Below, in pieces: positions 1 through 5,840 of a stretch of 5,893 nucleotides of DNA. The stretch covers positions 1-5,893 of the forward strand of contig JAIOQF010000361.1 in assembly GCA_021413535.1 (NCBI GenBank). Reading direction: 5' to 3'. How positions within the stretch are numbered: position 1 is the stretch's first letter; each line of letters starts with the position of its first letter. The position numbers were made by a program, and so were the translations under genes. Under the pieces are notes generated by a model. The model was not told the DNA's origin and made no database searches. It saw only the letters and a list, made by a program, of their open reading frames with translations. Origin of the DNA: Verrucomicrobiota bacterium. Its GTDB lineage: Bacteria > Verrucomicrobiota > Verrucomicrobiia > Verrucomicrobiales > Verrucomicrobiaceae.

Positions 1-662
1 CTCCGGTAGAGCGTCTTGAATGCTGCACGCAGTGCTTTGATTTGTTGCTCATTGTGTCCGTGACGTTGCAGGCCGATTTGATTGATGCCGCGCGCGCGGG
101 CGGGGTTGCCGTCGGCAATGGTAAACGGCGCGACGTCTTGCACGATCTTGGAGCAACCGCCGGTGATGGCGAATTTTCCGAGTCGGCAAAACTGATGCAC
201 GGCGGTGAGGCCGCCGAGGATGACGTGGTCCTCCACAATGACATGGCCGGCCAGCGTGCCGTTGTTGGAGAAAATGCAATGGTTTCCGACCACGCAGTCA
301 TGCGCGATGTGCGCGTAAGTGAGGAAGTGGTTATGGCTGCCGATGATCGTTTTGGTGCCCGGCAGCGTGCCGCGATTCACAGTGACAAACTCGCGGAAGT
401 TGTTGTCATCGCCAATCTCGAGCCACGTTGGTTCGCCGGCGTATTTCAAATCCTGCGATTGCTGGCCGATGCTGCTGTAGGCGTGGAAGCGGTTATTCTT
501 CCCGATCTTCGAAGGACCTAAAACAGTGACGTGATGCTGGAGCCAGGAGCCGTCGCCGATTTCCACGTTCTCACCGATGATGCAATACGGGCCGATAACG
601 ACATCGGCACCGATCTGCGCACCGGGGTTGATGATGGCGGTGGGATGGATTTGAGAAGCCAT
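1..662 (-). CDS. lpxA: LpxA, acyl-ACP--UDP-N-acetylglucosamine O-acyltransferase (3' end cut by window edge)
   Basis: Catalyses the first step of lipid A synthesis: transfer of a 3-hydroxyacyl chain from acyl carrier protein to the 3-OH of UDP-GlcNAc, in the cytoplasm. About 220 codons are visible from ATG at 662; the family is usually about 260 residues, so roughly 40 C-terminal residues lie outside the window. The N-terminal part shows hexapeptide repeats of a left-handed beta helix (GAQIGADVVIG near residues 14-24, then IGENVEIGD). The AHIAHDCVVGNHC stretch carries the His pair (His118 and His121, matching E. coli His122 and catalytic His125). It is followed by NNGTLAGHV, TAVHQFCRLGKFAITGGCSK and IADGNPAR, all typical LpxA blocks, and then the start of the helical C-terminal domain. 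It begins 11 bp after the lpxC-fabZ stop, implying one transcript. No Shine-Dalgarno is seen before the ATG. The assignment to LpxA is firm; exact acyl-chain preference cannot be read here. Confidence 0.96.
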   Translation of the reverse strand, partial: MASQIHPTAIINPGAQIGADVVIGPYCIIGENVEIGDGSWLQHHVTVLGPSKIGKNNRFHAYSSIGQQSQDLKYAGEPTWLEIGDDNNFREFVTVNRGTLPGTKTIIGSHNHFLTYAHIAHDCVVGNHCIFSNNGTLAGHVIVEDHVILGGLTAVHQFCRLGKFAITGGCSKIVQDVAPFTIADGNPARARGINQIGLQRHGHNEQQIKALRAAFKTLYR

Positions 663-673
663 TGCCGGATGAA

Positions 674-1987
674 TCAGCGATCAACCAAACTGAACATCAA
701 ATCAGCTTCGCTTACGACCGTGCCGTTGACGATACAGCGGCCCCGGGCTTGGCCGATGTTGCGTTTGATCTTGAGGATTTCGGTTTCAATGATCAGCGTG
801 TCTCCGGGCAGCACGGGCTTGCGCCATTTCACTTTGTCGGCGCTGAGGAAGTAGCCGATCTTGCCCTGATTCTCCGGCGCGCGCAGCAGCAGGATGGATG
901 CGACCTGAGCCATGGCTTCGAGCTGGAGCACGCCGGGCATGATGGGATGGCCGGGGAAGTGGCCTTGAAAAAAGGGCTCGTTGATGGTGACGTTCTTCAC
1001 GCCGGTGCATTTCGTTTCGCCATCGAAACCGATGATGCGATCCACCAGGAGGAAGGGATAGCGATGCGGCAGGATGCTCATCACTTCGTTGATGTCGAGC
1101 ACGGCCTCGCCGCTGGGGATGTTAATCGCGGGCGGCACCATGGCCCGCATTTCGTTGTAGGACTTCAGCAGTTCGCGGGCGAGCTCGGTGTTCGGTCCGT
1201 GGCCGGGACGCACGGCGATGACGTGGCCCATGATGCGGCGACCGAACAGCGCGAGGTCGCCGATGATATCGAGGATTTTATGCCGGACGAATTCATCCGG
1301 GAAGCGCAAGGGATGCTTGCTCAGTGTGGTATCGCCGCGAATGACGATGGCACTTTCCAGTGTGCCGCCTTTGATCAGACCCTTTTCCAAGAGCGGGGCG
1401 ATGTCTTCGTAAAACACGAAGGTGCGCGACGGCGCGATCTCCTTTTCGTAGGTTGCGGGATTGATCTCAGTGGAGAAAAATTGCGTAGTGCGTCCCTGCG
1501 GACCGACGTGAGTGCAGGAGATGCGGAATTTCTTGTCCGGCACGATGGTGAGTAGCGAGCCGTCGCGCGATTCCAGGTGGAGCGGCTCGCGCACTTCAAA
1601 CACGCGGCGCAATTCAGTCTGCTCCTGGAGGCCGGCTTTTTTAATCAGTTCCACGAAGGGCAGGGAACTGCCGTCGGCGATTGGGGGTTCGTTGGCGTCC
1701 ATCTCGATGATGGCGTTGTCGACTCCCATGCCGGTGAGGGCGCTGAGCACATGTTCGACCGTGTGGACGTTCACGCCGCCGTCGGCGATGGTGGTGGAGC
1801 GCTCGACCTTCTGCACTTTCTCGACACTCGCGGTGATGAAGGGTTTGTCCTCCAGATCGATGCGGCGGAACTTGATGCCGTAATTCTCCGGCGCGGGCTG
1901 GAGTGTCAGGGTGACTTTTTCTCCCGTGTGCAGGGAGGTTCCCTCCAGGGAGGCGGGCTTGGCTAAGGTGTGCTGGCGCTCGGGCAT
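674..1987 (-). CDS. lpxC/fabZ: Bifunctional LpxC-FabZ: UDP-3-O-acyl-GlcNAc deacetylase fused to 3-hydroxyacyl-ACP dehydratase
   Basis: A 437-residue fusion. Residues 1 to about 285 are LpxC, the zinc deacetylase of the committed lipid A step. Visible are the TSLHTGEKV opening, TVEH with Glu78 as general base and His79 as zinc ligand, SRTF (Thr189), RHKILDIIGD with ligands His236 and Asp240, and GHGPN with His263 matching the E. coli catalytic His265. Residues from about 295 to 437 are FabZ, which dehydrates 3-hydroxyacyl-ACP: LPHRYPFLLVDRI at 306-318, GHFPGHPIMPGV with catalytic His343, and QLEAMAQ with Glu357. All key residues of both enzymes are present, so both halves should be active. Both use the 3-hydroxyacyl-ACP pool: FabZ diverts it to fatty acid synthesis, while LpxA, encoded just downstream, uses it for lipid A. 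The fusion is known in Bacteroidota and several PVC phyla. The ATG at 1987 is chosen because it immediately precedes the conserved LpxC N-terminus. Confidence 0.97.
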   Translation of the reverse strand: MPERQHTLAKPASLEGTSLHTGEKVTLTLQPAPENYGIKFRRIDLEDKPFITASVEKVQKVERSTTIADGGVNVHTVEHVLSALTGMGVDNAIIEMDANEPPIADGSSLPFVELIKKAGLQEQTELRRVFEVREPLHLESRDGSLLTIVPDKKFRISCTHVGPQGRTTQFFSTEINPATYEKEIAPSRTFVFYEDIAPLLEKGLIKGGTLESAIVIRGDTTLSKHPLRFPDEFVRHKILDIIGDLALFGRRIMGHVIAVRPGHGPNTELARELLKSYNEMRAMVPPAINIPSGEAVLDINEVMSILPHRYPFLLVDRIIGFDGETKCTGVKNVTINEPFFQGHFPGHPIMPGVLQLEAMAQVASILLLRAPENQGKIGYFLSADKVKWRKPVLPGDTLIIETEILKIKRNIGQARGRCIVNGTVVSEADLMFSLVDR

Positions 1988-2020
1988 AATGGGACGCGAG
2001 ACGTAGTGCTGCGGGCGAAC

Positions 2021-2053
2021 GCGGTCAAGAGCAGAGCTTGACGCAAGGACCGC
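2021..2053 (-). other. Bulged stem-loop in the lpxC-fabZ upstream region
   Basis: Within the 81-bp gap between the DUF5329 gene and lpxC-fabZ, plus-strand GCGGTCAAG (2021-2029) can pair with CTTGA (2037-2041) and ACCGC (2049-2053), giving about ten pairs with a 7-nt loop and a 7-nt bulge. An A-run (2054-2059 on plus, hence a U-run before the stem in the minus-strand transcript) sits on the wrong side for an intrinsic terminator of the DUF5329 gene. It could be a leader structure or chance. I saw no convincing sigma70-type promoter in this gap. Confidence 0.3.
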
Positions 2054-2068
2054 AAAAAATTGACTGCT

Positions 2069-2452
2069 TTAGGGCTGCTTGGGGCTGGTGGCGTTGAGCT
2101 TTTCCAATTTTGCCTTCAAGAAATCACCGCATTTTATTTCCCGGCCATCGTTAAAACGAATGAGGTAAGGTTTTCCGGTCGTCGATGAAACAGTGGCGGC
2201 TTTTTCGATGAAGTCAGCGGCGGTGGTGATTTCGCTCTTGTGCGAGTCCCACTTGCCACGAAGAAATTTGGCAGCGGTCTTGGCGTCGTAAGTGGAACCG
2301 TTGCGGACAAAGGAAGCGTCCTTGAGCATCTGGATTTCGTTGATGAGCGCTTCAATTTGCGCAGTGCTGGAAGTGGCCCCATCCGCCGCCAGTCTTGGGA
2401 TCAAGAGCGACTGGGTCATCACAAAGACGACGATCAGGGTGAGGTATTTCAT
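2069..2452 (-). CDS. DUF5329 (YfeK-like) small secreted protein, function unknown
   Basis: A 127-residue protein with a likely Sec signal peptide: MKY, then a hydrophobic run to about residue 19 and a probable cleavage after the LAA near residues 21-23, so export to the periplasm or outer membrane space is expected. The mature part is mostly helical and shows the DUF5329 hallmarks as I recall them from E. coli YfeK: FVRNG at 48-52, a K-FLRGK segment near 62-67, and FIEKAATVSSTTGKPYLIR at 81-99, ending in a K-FL-A-L helix. A single Cys (Cys108) remains after the signal region. No function is established for the family that I know of. It lies 81 bp upstream of lpxC-fabZ in the same direction, so cotranscription is possible but not shown. 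The start has no Shine-Dalgarno; the signal peptide fixes the ATG. Confidence 0.85.
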   Translation of the reverse strand: MKYLTLIVVFVMTQSLLIPRLAADGATSSTAQIEALINEIQMLKDASFVRNGSTYDAKTAAKFLRGKWDSHKSEITTAADFIEKAATVSSTTGKPYLIRFNDGREIKCGDFLKAKLEKLNATSPKQP

Positions 2453-2539
2453 CGCGTGAAGTCAGGTGTTGCAGAGTCCTACCTGAGTCTCACACATCGC
2501 ACAAGTTGCATTCCCCACGTCCGCCCTTATCCTGTCGGC

Positions 2540-2552
2540 GTATAATTTATAC
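2540..2552. promoter_or_regulatory. Perfect palindrome containing TATAAT in the divergent intergenic region
   Basis: GTATAATTTATAC is an odd-centred perfect inverted repeat (arms 2540-2545 and 2547-2552). It carries an exact -10 hexamer TATAAT on the plus strand (2541-2546) and TATAAA on the minus strand. It lies 22 bp before the glutaredoxin ATG and 87 bp before the DUF5329 ATG. No good -35 hexamer lies 16-18 bp upstream in either direction. It may be a -10 element for the glutaredoxin gene, a shared operator, or both. Confidence 0.4.
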
Positions 2553-2574
2553 AAAATCTTAAAAGTCTATCATC

Positions 2575-2931
2575 ATGGAAAAGCCAAAAATCACCGCCTA
2601 TCTTAAAACCCACTGCGGCTGGAGCGAAGGCGTGCGCGCCATCATGCGCAAATACGACCTGCCTTTTGAGGAAAAGGATATCATCAAGAATCCCGCGTTC
2701 CGCTGGGAGATGGAGCAGAAGAGCGGCCAGCCCCTCAGTCCTTGCGTGGAGATCAATGGCGTGATGATTCCAGACATCAGCGGCGAGGAACTGGAGCACT
2801 ACTTGGTGACCAATCGTCTGCTCGAAGGAAGTGATGCACAGCCGGATGCCCCAATCGATTCCGCCTGCACCAATGAGCAGCACGAAGCGATGGCTCGCGG
2901 CCAGGTGGGCAGCATCAAGTTCGTGGCGTGA
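2575..2931 (+). CDS. Glutaredoxin-like monothiol protein with C-terminal extension
   Basis: A 118-residue cytoplasmic protein with a thioredoxin/glutaredoxin fold over residues 1 to about 85. It opens with a beta strand (KITAYLKT) leading to the active-site CGWS at residues 14-17, so only one active-site cysteine (Cys14) is present, in the place of dithiol CPYC or monothiol CGFS. The glutathione-binding cis-proline is visible at LSPCVEINGV (Pro56), followed by DISGEELEHYL, the glutaredoxin C-terminal helix. Unusual points are Cys57 directly after the cis-proline and a tail of about 35 residues with another cysteine (Cys98). Known roles of such proteins are reduction of glutathione mixed disulfides or iron-sulfur handling; which applies here is not readable. 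It is the only plus-strand gene, divergent from the DUF5329 gene and convergent with alr, so it is probably monocistronic. A 144-codon minus-strand frame covering it has no recognisable family and is taken as a shadow. Confidence 0.86.
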   Translation: MEKPKITAYLKTHCGWSEGVRAIMRKYDLPFEEKDIIKNPAFRWEMEQKSGQPLSPCVEINGVMIPDISGEELEHYLVTNRLLEGSDAQPDAPIDSACTNEQHEAMARGQVGSIKFVA

Positions 2932-2935
2932 AGCA

Positions 2936-2958
2936 GCACAGGCTTTGTTAGCCTGTGT
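2936..2958. terminator. Bidirectional stem-loop between convergent glutaredoxin and alr genes
   Basis: CACAGGCT (2937-2944) and AGCCTGTG (2950-2957) form a perfect 8-bp stem with loop TTGTT; the next outer pair (2936/2958) is a G-U wobble on the plus strand. It sits in the 34-bp gap between the stop of the glutaredoxin gene and that of alr, exactly where a shared terminator is expected. There is no clear U-tract on either side, so it may act with Rho, protect 3' ends, or be a copy of a dispersed palindromic repeat. Confidence 0.6.
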
Positions 2959-2965
2959 CACCCTG

Positions 2966-4096
2966 TTAAATTAGCGCCCGCTCCACCCGAGCGGAGATGC
3001 TGGTTAAAACATGCCAGGGAATCGTGTCAGCTTTCGCGGCGATCTCACTTGCGGAAATGGTCGCGCCCCCTTGCGCACCCAATAGCACGGCTTCGTCTCC
3101 CACTGCTACGCTTGGTGCGACATCTGTCACGTCGACCATGATCATGTCCATCGTCACCCGGCCTAGCAGCGGACAATGCTGACCGTGAATCAGCACCGTG
3201 GCACCCTTGCCGGAGACCTGACGCGGATAGCCATCGGCATAACCACAGGCCAGTGTAGCCACGCGAGAATTTCGTTTAAGCTTGTCAGCGCGACCGTAAC
3301 TGACGCCGTGACCGGCGGGCAGATCCCGCACCAGCAACACCCGCGTCTTCCAGGTGAGCGCCGGTTTGAGCAAATTTGCGTGTTCCGGCAGCGGCGACAC
3401 GCCGTAGAGCGCGAGGCCGGGGCGCGCGAGGTTGCAGAACTCCGCGATCTGTGGATAGCCGAGCATGCCGGCGCTGTTATCGAGATGGATCCAGTGCGGC
3501 CGGAGTTCGGCGGCGTGGGCAATGGCGACCACTTTGCGGAAGCGGTCGATCTGCGCAGTGGTGAAGGCCACATCTTCATCGGCTGACGGGAGATGGGAAG
3601 CGAGACCCTCCCAGTGAATATGCGGAAACTTTAACAAGTCGCGGGCAGTTGTTTCATTCCACATTTCCTCTGGAAACCCCATGCGTCCCATGCCGGTGTC
3701 GATCGCGATATGCCCATGAAGAGTCATGTCGAGCTTCGCGGCGAGCCCATCCCACTCTGCGGCTTCCTTTAAGGAACTGATGCAGACATGCAATCCATCG
3801 AGTAGCGCGGCCTCGCGTTCTTCCGGCAGACAGGTGCCTAGTAGTATGATGGGCGTGGTGGTATTCGTGGTCTCAACTTCTTCCGCTTCATGAAGATTCG
3901 CCACGCCGAATAATGCTGCGCTTCCTTGCAGCGCCCGCACCACCGCGGCTGCGCCGTGGCCGTAGGCGTTCGCCTTCACGACGGCCAACAAGTCCATGCC
4001 GCCGCGTGCGCGCAGCGTCTTGGCATTGTCTCGCAACGCATCGGGATCGACTTCGATCCAGCAGCGATGGCGGTGGTGGTTGGTGGCGTCAGACAT
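2966..4096 (-). CDS. alr: Alanine racemase, PLP-dependent
   Basis: Interconverts L- and D-alanine in the cytoplasm, supplying D-Ala for peptidoglycan. At 376 residues it has normal family length. The N-terminal TIM barrel carries the PLP-binding lysine in AVVKANAYGHG (Lys41). IDTGMGRMGF contains Arg138, the partner of the PLP phenolic oxygen in characterised enzymes. The C-terminal beta domain supplies the second catalytic base in GVSYGR (Tyr267, matching Tyr265 of the Geobacillus enzyme). Also visible are LACGYADGYPR, GRVTMDMIMVDVT and the ending TIPWHVLTSISARVER, all family blocks. Odd point: the position of the carbamylated lysine of the Geobacillus enzyme (Lys129) aligns by eye with Ala131. 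The start at 4096 places WIEVDPDAL in the usual N-terminal position; no Shine-Dalgarno is seen. It lies 164 bp downstream of the ene-reductase gene, so it probably has its own promoter. Confidence 0.96.
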   Translation of the reverse strand: MSDATNHHRHRCWIEVDPDALRDNAKTLRARGGMDLLAVVKANAYGHGAAAVVRALQGSAALFGVANLHEAEEVETTNTTTPIILLGTCLPEEREAALLDGLHVCISSLKEAAEWDGLAAKLDMTLHGHIAIDTGMGRMGFPEEMWNETTARDLLKFPHIHWEGLASHLPSADEDVAFTTAQIDRFRKVVAIAHAAELRPHWIHLDNSAGMLGYPQIAEFCNLARPGLALYGVSPLPEHANLLKPALTWKTRVLLVRDLPAGHGVSYGRADKLKRNSRVATLACGYADGYPRQVSGKGATVLIHGQHCPLLGRVTMDMIMVDVTDVAPSVAVGDEAVLLGAQGGATISASEIAAKADTIPWHVLTSISARVERALI

Positions 4097-4198
4097 TTTG
4101 CGGTGGCACTCAACGCATCATCTGTTCCTTCGCTCAAGTGATTCTGATGGGAAGAAGGAGATCGTTTTTGATCGGTTACGCCGACGCACACTGGCAAC

Positions 4199-4204
4199 AT
4201 TTTA
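4199..4204 (-). promoter_or_regulatory. Possible -10 element for alr
   Basis: On the minus strand this reads TAAAAT, a five-of-six match to the sigma70 -10 hexamer, about 100 nt before the alr ATG. The sequence 16-19 bp upstream has no good -35 match. It is offered only because the 164-bp gap upstream of alr should contain a promoter. Confidence 0.22.
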
Positions 4205-4228
4205 CCAGTTCCCTGAAAATACCGCAGT

Positions 4229-4250
4229 TCTATCCACCACAATGGATAGA
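4229..4250. terminator. Perfect 8-bp hairpin just downstream of the ene-reductase stop
   Basis: TCTATCCA (4229-4236) and TGGATAGA (4243-4250) pair perfectly around the loop CCACAA. The hairpin begins about 10 bp after the stop codon of the minus-strand ene-reductase gene, a terminator position, but the transcript downstream of it has no U-tract. It is also upstream of alr, so it could instead be an operator or part of an alr control region. The symmetry is clear; the role is an inference. Confidence 0.45.
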
Positions 4251-4260
4251 CGCAATCATG

Positions 4261-5337
4261 TCAGGCGGCTTGCATCGCTGGATAATCCGTGTAGCCCTCC
4301 GGACCAGGGGAGTAAAAGGTCGCGGCTTTCGGTGCATTGAGCGGAGCTTTTGTGGCGATACGCGCGGGCAGATCCGGATTCGCCAGGAATCCCGTGCCAA
4401 AGGCCACGGCATCAACCTTTCCCTCCTCGACCGCTTTGGCAGCTTCGCCAGGTGTGTAACCCATGTTGCCGATGATGACGCCTTTGAAATGCTCGCGCGC
4501 CGGGGTCATCACGTCACTCTTCTGCTGCCGGAAAAAGTCTCCGCGCATCATGTGCAGGTAGGCGAGGTTGAAATCATTGAGCCGCTTCGCCAGCCAGGTT
4601 GTCAGGCCGACGGGGTCGCTGTCGATCATGCTATTGTAGCTGTTCACCGGCGAGATGCGCAGGCCGACGCGATCACCGCCCCACACTTCAGAAACAGCGG
4701 CGATCACTTCGAGCATCAAACGCGCCCGGTTCTCGATGCTGCCGCCATAGGGGCCGCTGCGTTTGTTGCTGCCATCGCGGAGAAACTCGTCGAGAAGATA
4801 ACCGTTCGCGCCATGAACTTCCACGCCGTCGAAGCCGGCGGCCACTGCGTTCTGCGCGGCTTTTTTGAATCCGGCGATGATGCCGGGAATCTCGTCGTCC
4901 CGCAGTTCGCGCGGCATGACATAGGGCTTCTTGCCTTCGGGCGTATGAACTTCATCGCCGACAATTGCAAGAGCGCTCGGTGCCACTGGCTGTGCACCAC
5001 CATTGAGCAGCGGATGACACGCCCGGCCACCGTGCCAGATTTGCAGGAAGATGCGTCCGCCCGCTGCATGAACGGCATCGGTCGTCTTCTTCCATCCCGC
5101 GACTTGCGCAGCGGAATAAATGCCCGGCTCCATCCAGAACGCGGAGTTGCCTTCCATCGCCATCGTGGCTTCGGCGATGATCAGTCCGGCGCTGGCACGC
5201 TGGGAATAATAAGTTGCCATCAATTCTCCAGGCACGTGATCTGCTTCAGCACGACAACGCGTAAGTGGAGCCATCAAGATGCGGTTAGGCAGAGTGAGAG
5301 CACCGATTTTGAGCGGAGTGAACAGGGGAGATGACAT
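4261..5337 (-). CDS. Old Yellow Enzyme family FMN ene-reductase (alkene reductase / NADH:flavin oxidoreductase, NemA-like)
   Basis: A 358-residue cytoplasmic flavoprotein with a complete (alpha/beta)8 barrel, typical length for the classical OYE/NemA group. FMN-site blocks are MAPLTRCRA (Thr26, matching Thr37 of yeast OYE1), LQIWHGGR at about 98-105, and VGLRISP at 224-230. The substrate-binding pair is in EVHGANGYLLDEFL: His175 and Asn178, with the proton donor Tyr180. This is followed by the family signature GPYGGSIENRARL at 195-207. The C-terminus ends with the classical TFYSPGPEGYTDYP. Such enzymes reduce activated C=C bonds of enones, maleimides or nitro compounds using NAD(P)H; the natural substrate is unknown, and xenobiotic or electrophile detoxification is the usual suggestion. 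It starts 36 bp after the doxX-like stop, so the two are probably cotranscribed. No Shine-Dalgarno precedes the ATG; the start is supported by the conserved LFTPLKIG N-terminus. Confidence 0.95.
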   Translation of the reverse strand: MSSPLFTPLKIGALTLPNRILMAPLTRCRAEADHVPGELMATYYSQRASAGLIIAEATMAMEGNSAFWMEPGIYSAAQVAGWKKTTDAVHAAGGRIFLQIWHGGRACHPLLNGGAQPVAPSALAIVGDEVHTPEGKKPYVMPRELRDDEIPGIIAGFKKAAQNAVAAGFDGVEVHGANGYLLDEFLRDGSNKRSGPYGGSIENRARLMLEVIAAVSEVWGGDRVGLRISPVNSYNSMIDSDPVGLTTWLAKRLNDFNLAYLHMMRGDFFRQQKSDVMTPAREHFKGVIIGNMGYTPGEAAKAVEEGKVDAVAFGTGFLANPDLPARIATKAPLNAPKAATFYSPGPEGYTDYPAMQAA

Positions 5338-5373
5338 GTGGGAATATGAGATTATTTAAGCGTGAAATACGAA

Positions 5374-5778
5374 TCAGCGGCCAAGAAGGCCGAGCCAAGC
5401 TTTGCGTCCGGAGGCGAGGATGATCAATGCCAGCACGGTGATCAGCCCCATGACTCCGGCGTTCATCGGGTCTTTTAGCGAGGCGCCGCCCGTCAGGAAA
5501 ATGTGGAAACACCAGATGTTCACGAGGATCGGACCGAGAACCAACATGCCGACATTGCGCGTAAGAGGCAGCGCCACCAGCACGCCGCCGATTATTTCGA
5601 GCAGCTTGACCAGCTTGAAGTAGCCAGTAGGGAACAGCGCTGCAAAAAAGTGCCCCGGAGGCGAATCAGCAGGCGGCTGTGAAGATGGCTGCGGCAGAAA
5701 GTGGAAGAAGAAGTCGAGTCCGAAGATGATGAACAGTATTCCGAGCAGAGCACCGGCGATGTTGGGGATGAGTTTCAT
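5374..5778 (-). CDS. DoxX-family integral membrane protein
   Basis: A 134-residue inner-membrane protein with four predicted membrane helices, at about residues 5-28, 53-71, 75-96 and 106-123, the arrangement of the DoxX family. A proline-rich loop (about 29-42) separates helices 1 and 2. The segment from FKLVKLLEIIGG (about 54-65) through LPLTRN to the third helix (LGPILVNIW) resembles the DoxX core. The C-terminus is short and basic. DoxX proteins are linked to quinone, thiosulfate or oxidative-stress chemistry in some organisms, but most have no assigned role, and none can be assigned here. The gene lies 36 bp upstream of the OYE-family reductase in the same direction, suggesting a two-gene redox operon. 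The only plausible start is the ATG at 5778, preceded by an A/C-rich leader and no Shine-Dalgarno. Confidence 0.85.
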   Translation of the reverse strand: MKLIPNIAGALLGILFIIFGLDFFFHFLPQPSSQPPADSPPGHFFAALFPTGYFKLVKLLEIIGGVLVALPLTRNVGMLVLGPILVNIWCFHIFLTGGASLKDPMNAGVMGLITVLALIILASGRKAWLGLLGR

Positions 5779-5800
5779 GATTTTGGTTGGTTTGGTTGGG
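5779..5800 (-). promoter_or_regulatory. A/C-rich CCAA-repeat leader directly before the doxX-like start
   Basis: Read on the minus strand, the bases just before the ATG are a run of CCAA units (CCCAACCAAACCAACCAAAA then TC). The leader has no purine-rich ribosome binding site and almost no capacity for structure, so initiation may depend on an unstructured leader. It could also be a simple repeat or a binding site. Confidence 0.3.
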
Positions 5801-5812
5801 TTAAGACTGGAG

Positions 5813-5840
5813 ATGATAATCAGTTGAGGTCAAAGAGCAA
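5813..5840 (-). promoter_or_regulatory. Possible promoter of the doxX-like/ene-reductase operon
   Basis: On the minus strand, TTGCTC (5840-5835) and TATCAT (5818-5813) are separated by 16 bp; the -10 matches five of six bases and the -35 only three. It would start transcription about 30 nt before the doxX-like ATG. The match is modest and other sigma classes are not excluded. The rest of 5779-5893 holds no gene I can support. Confidence 0.3.

Noticed and set aside
42..521. A 159-codon plus-strand frame opposite lpxA
   Set aside because: The minus strand gives continuous LpxA hexapeptide repeats and active-site motifs over the same bases.
662..1555. A 297-codon open frame on the plus strand opposite lpxC-fabZ
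   Set aside because: It mirrors a gene whose catalytic residues are all intact; its composition (many His, Asp, Gly, Ala) is that of a reverse-complement frame.
1988..2020. TTGACC-17-TACGTC as a promoter for lpxC-fabZ
   Set aside because: The -35 is good but the -10 matches only two of six bases, and its -35 overlaps the bulged stem-loop.
2527..2961. A 144-codon minus-strand frame covering the glutaredoxin gene
   Set aside because: It runs through the terminator-like hairpin and the palindromic promoter region and resembles no family, whereas the plus strand encodes a clear glutaredoxin fold.
3913..5334. A 473-codon open frame on the plus strand opposite alr and the ene-reductase
   Set aside because: It is antisense to two firmly identified genes and the gap between them, is rich in Arg/His runs typical of shadow frames, and shows no domain I recognise.
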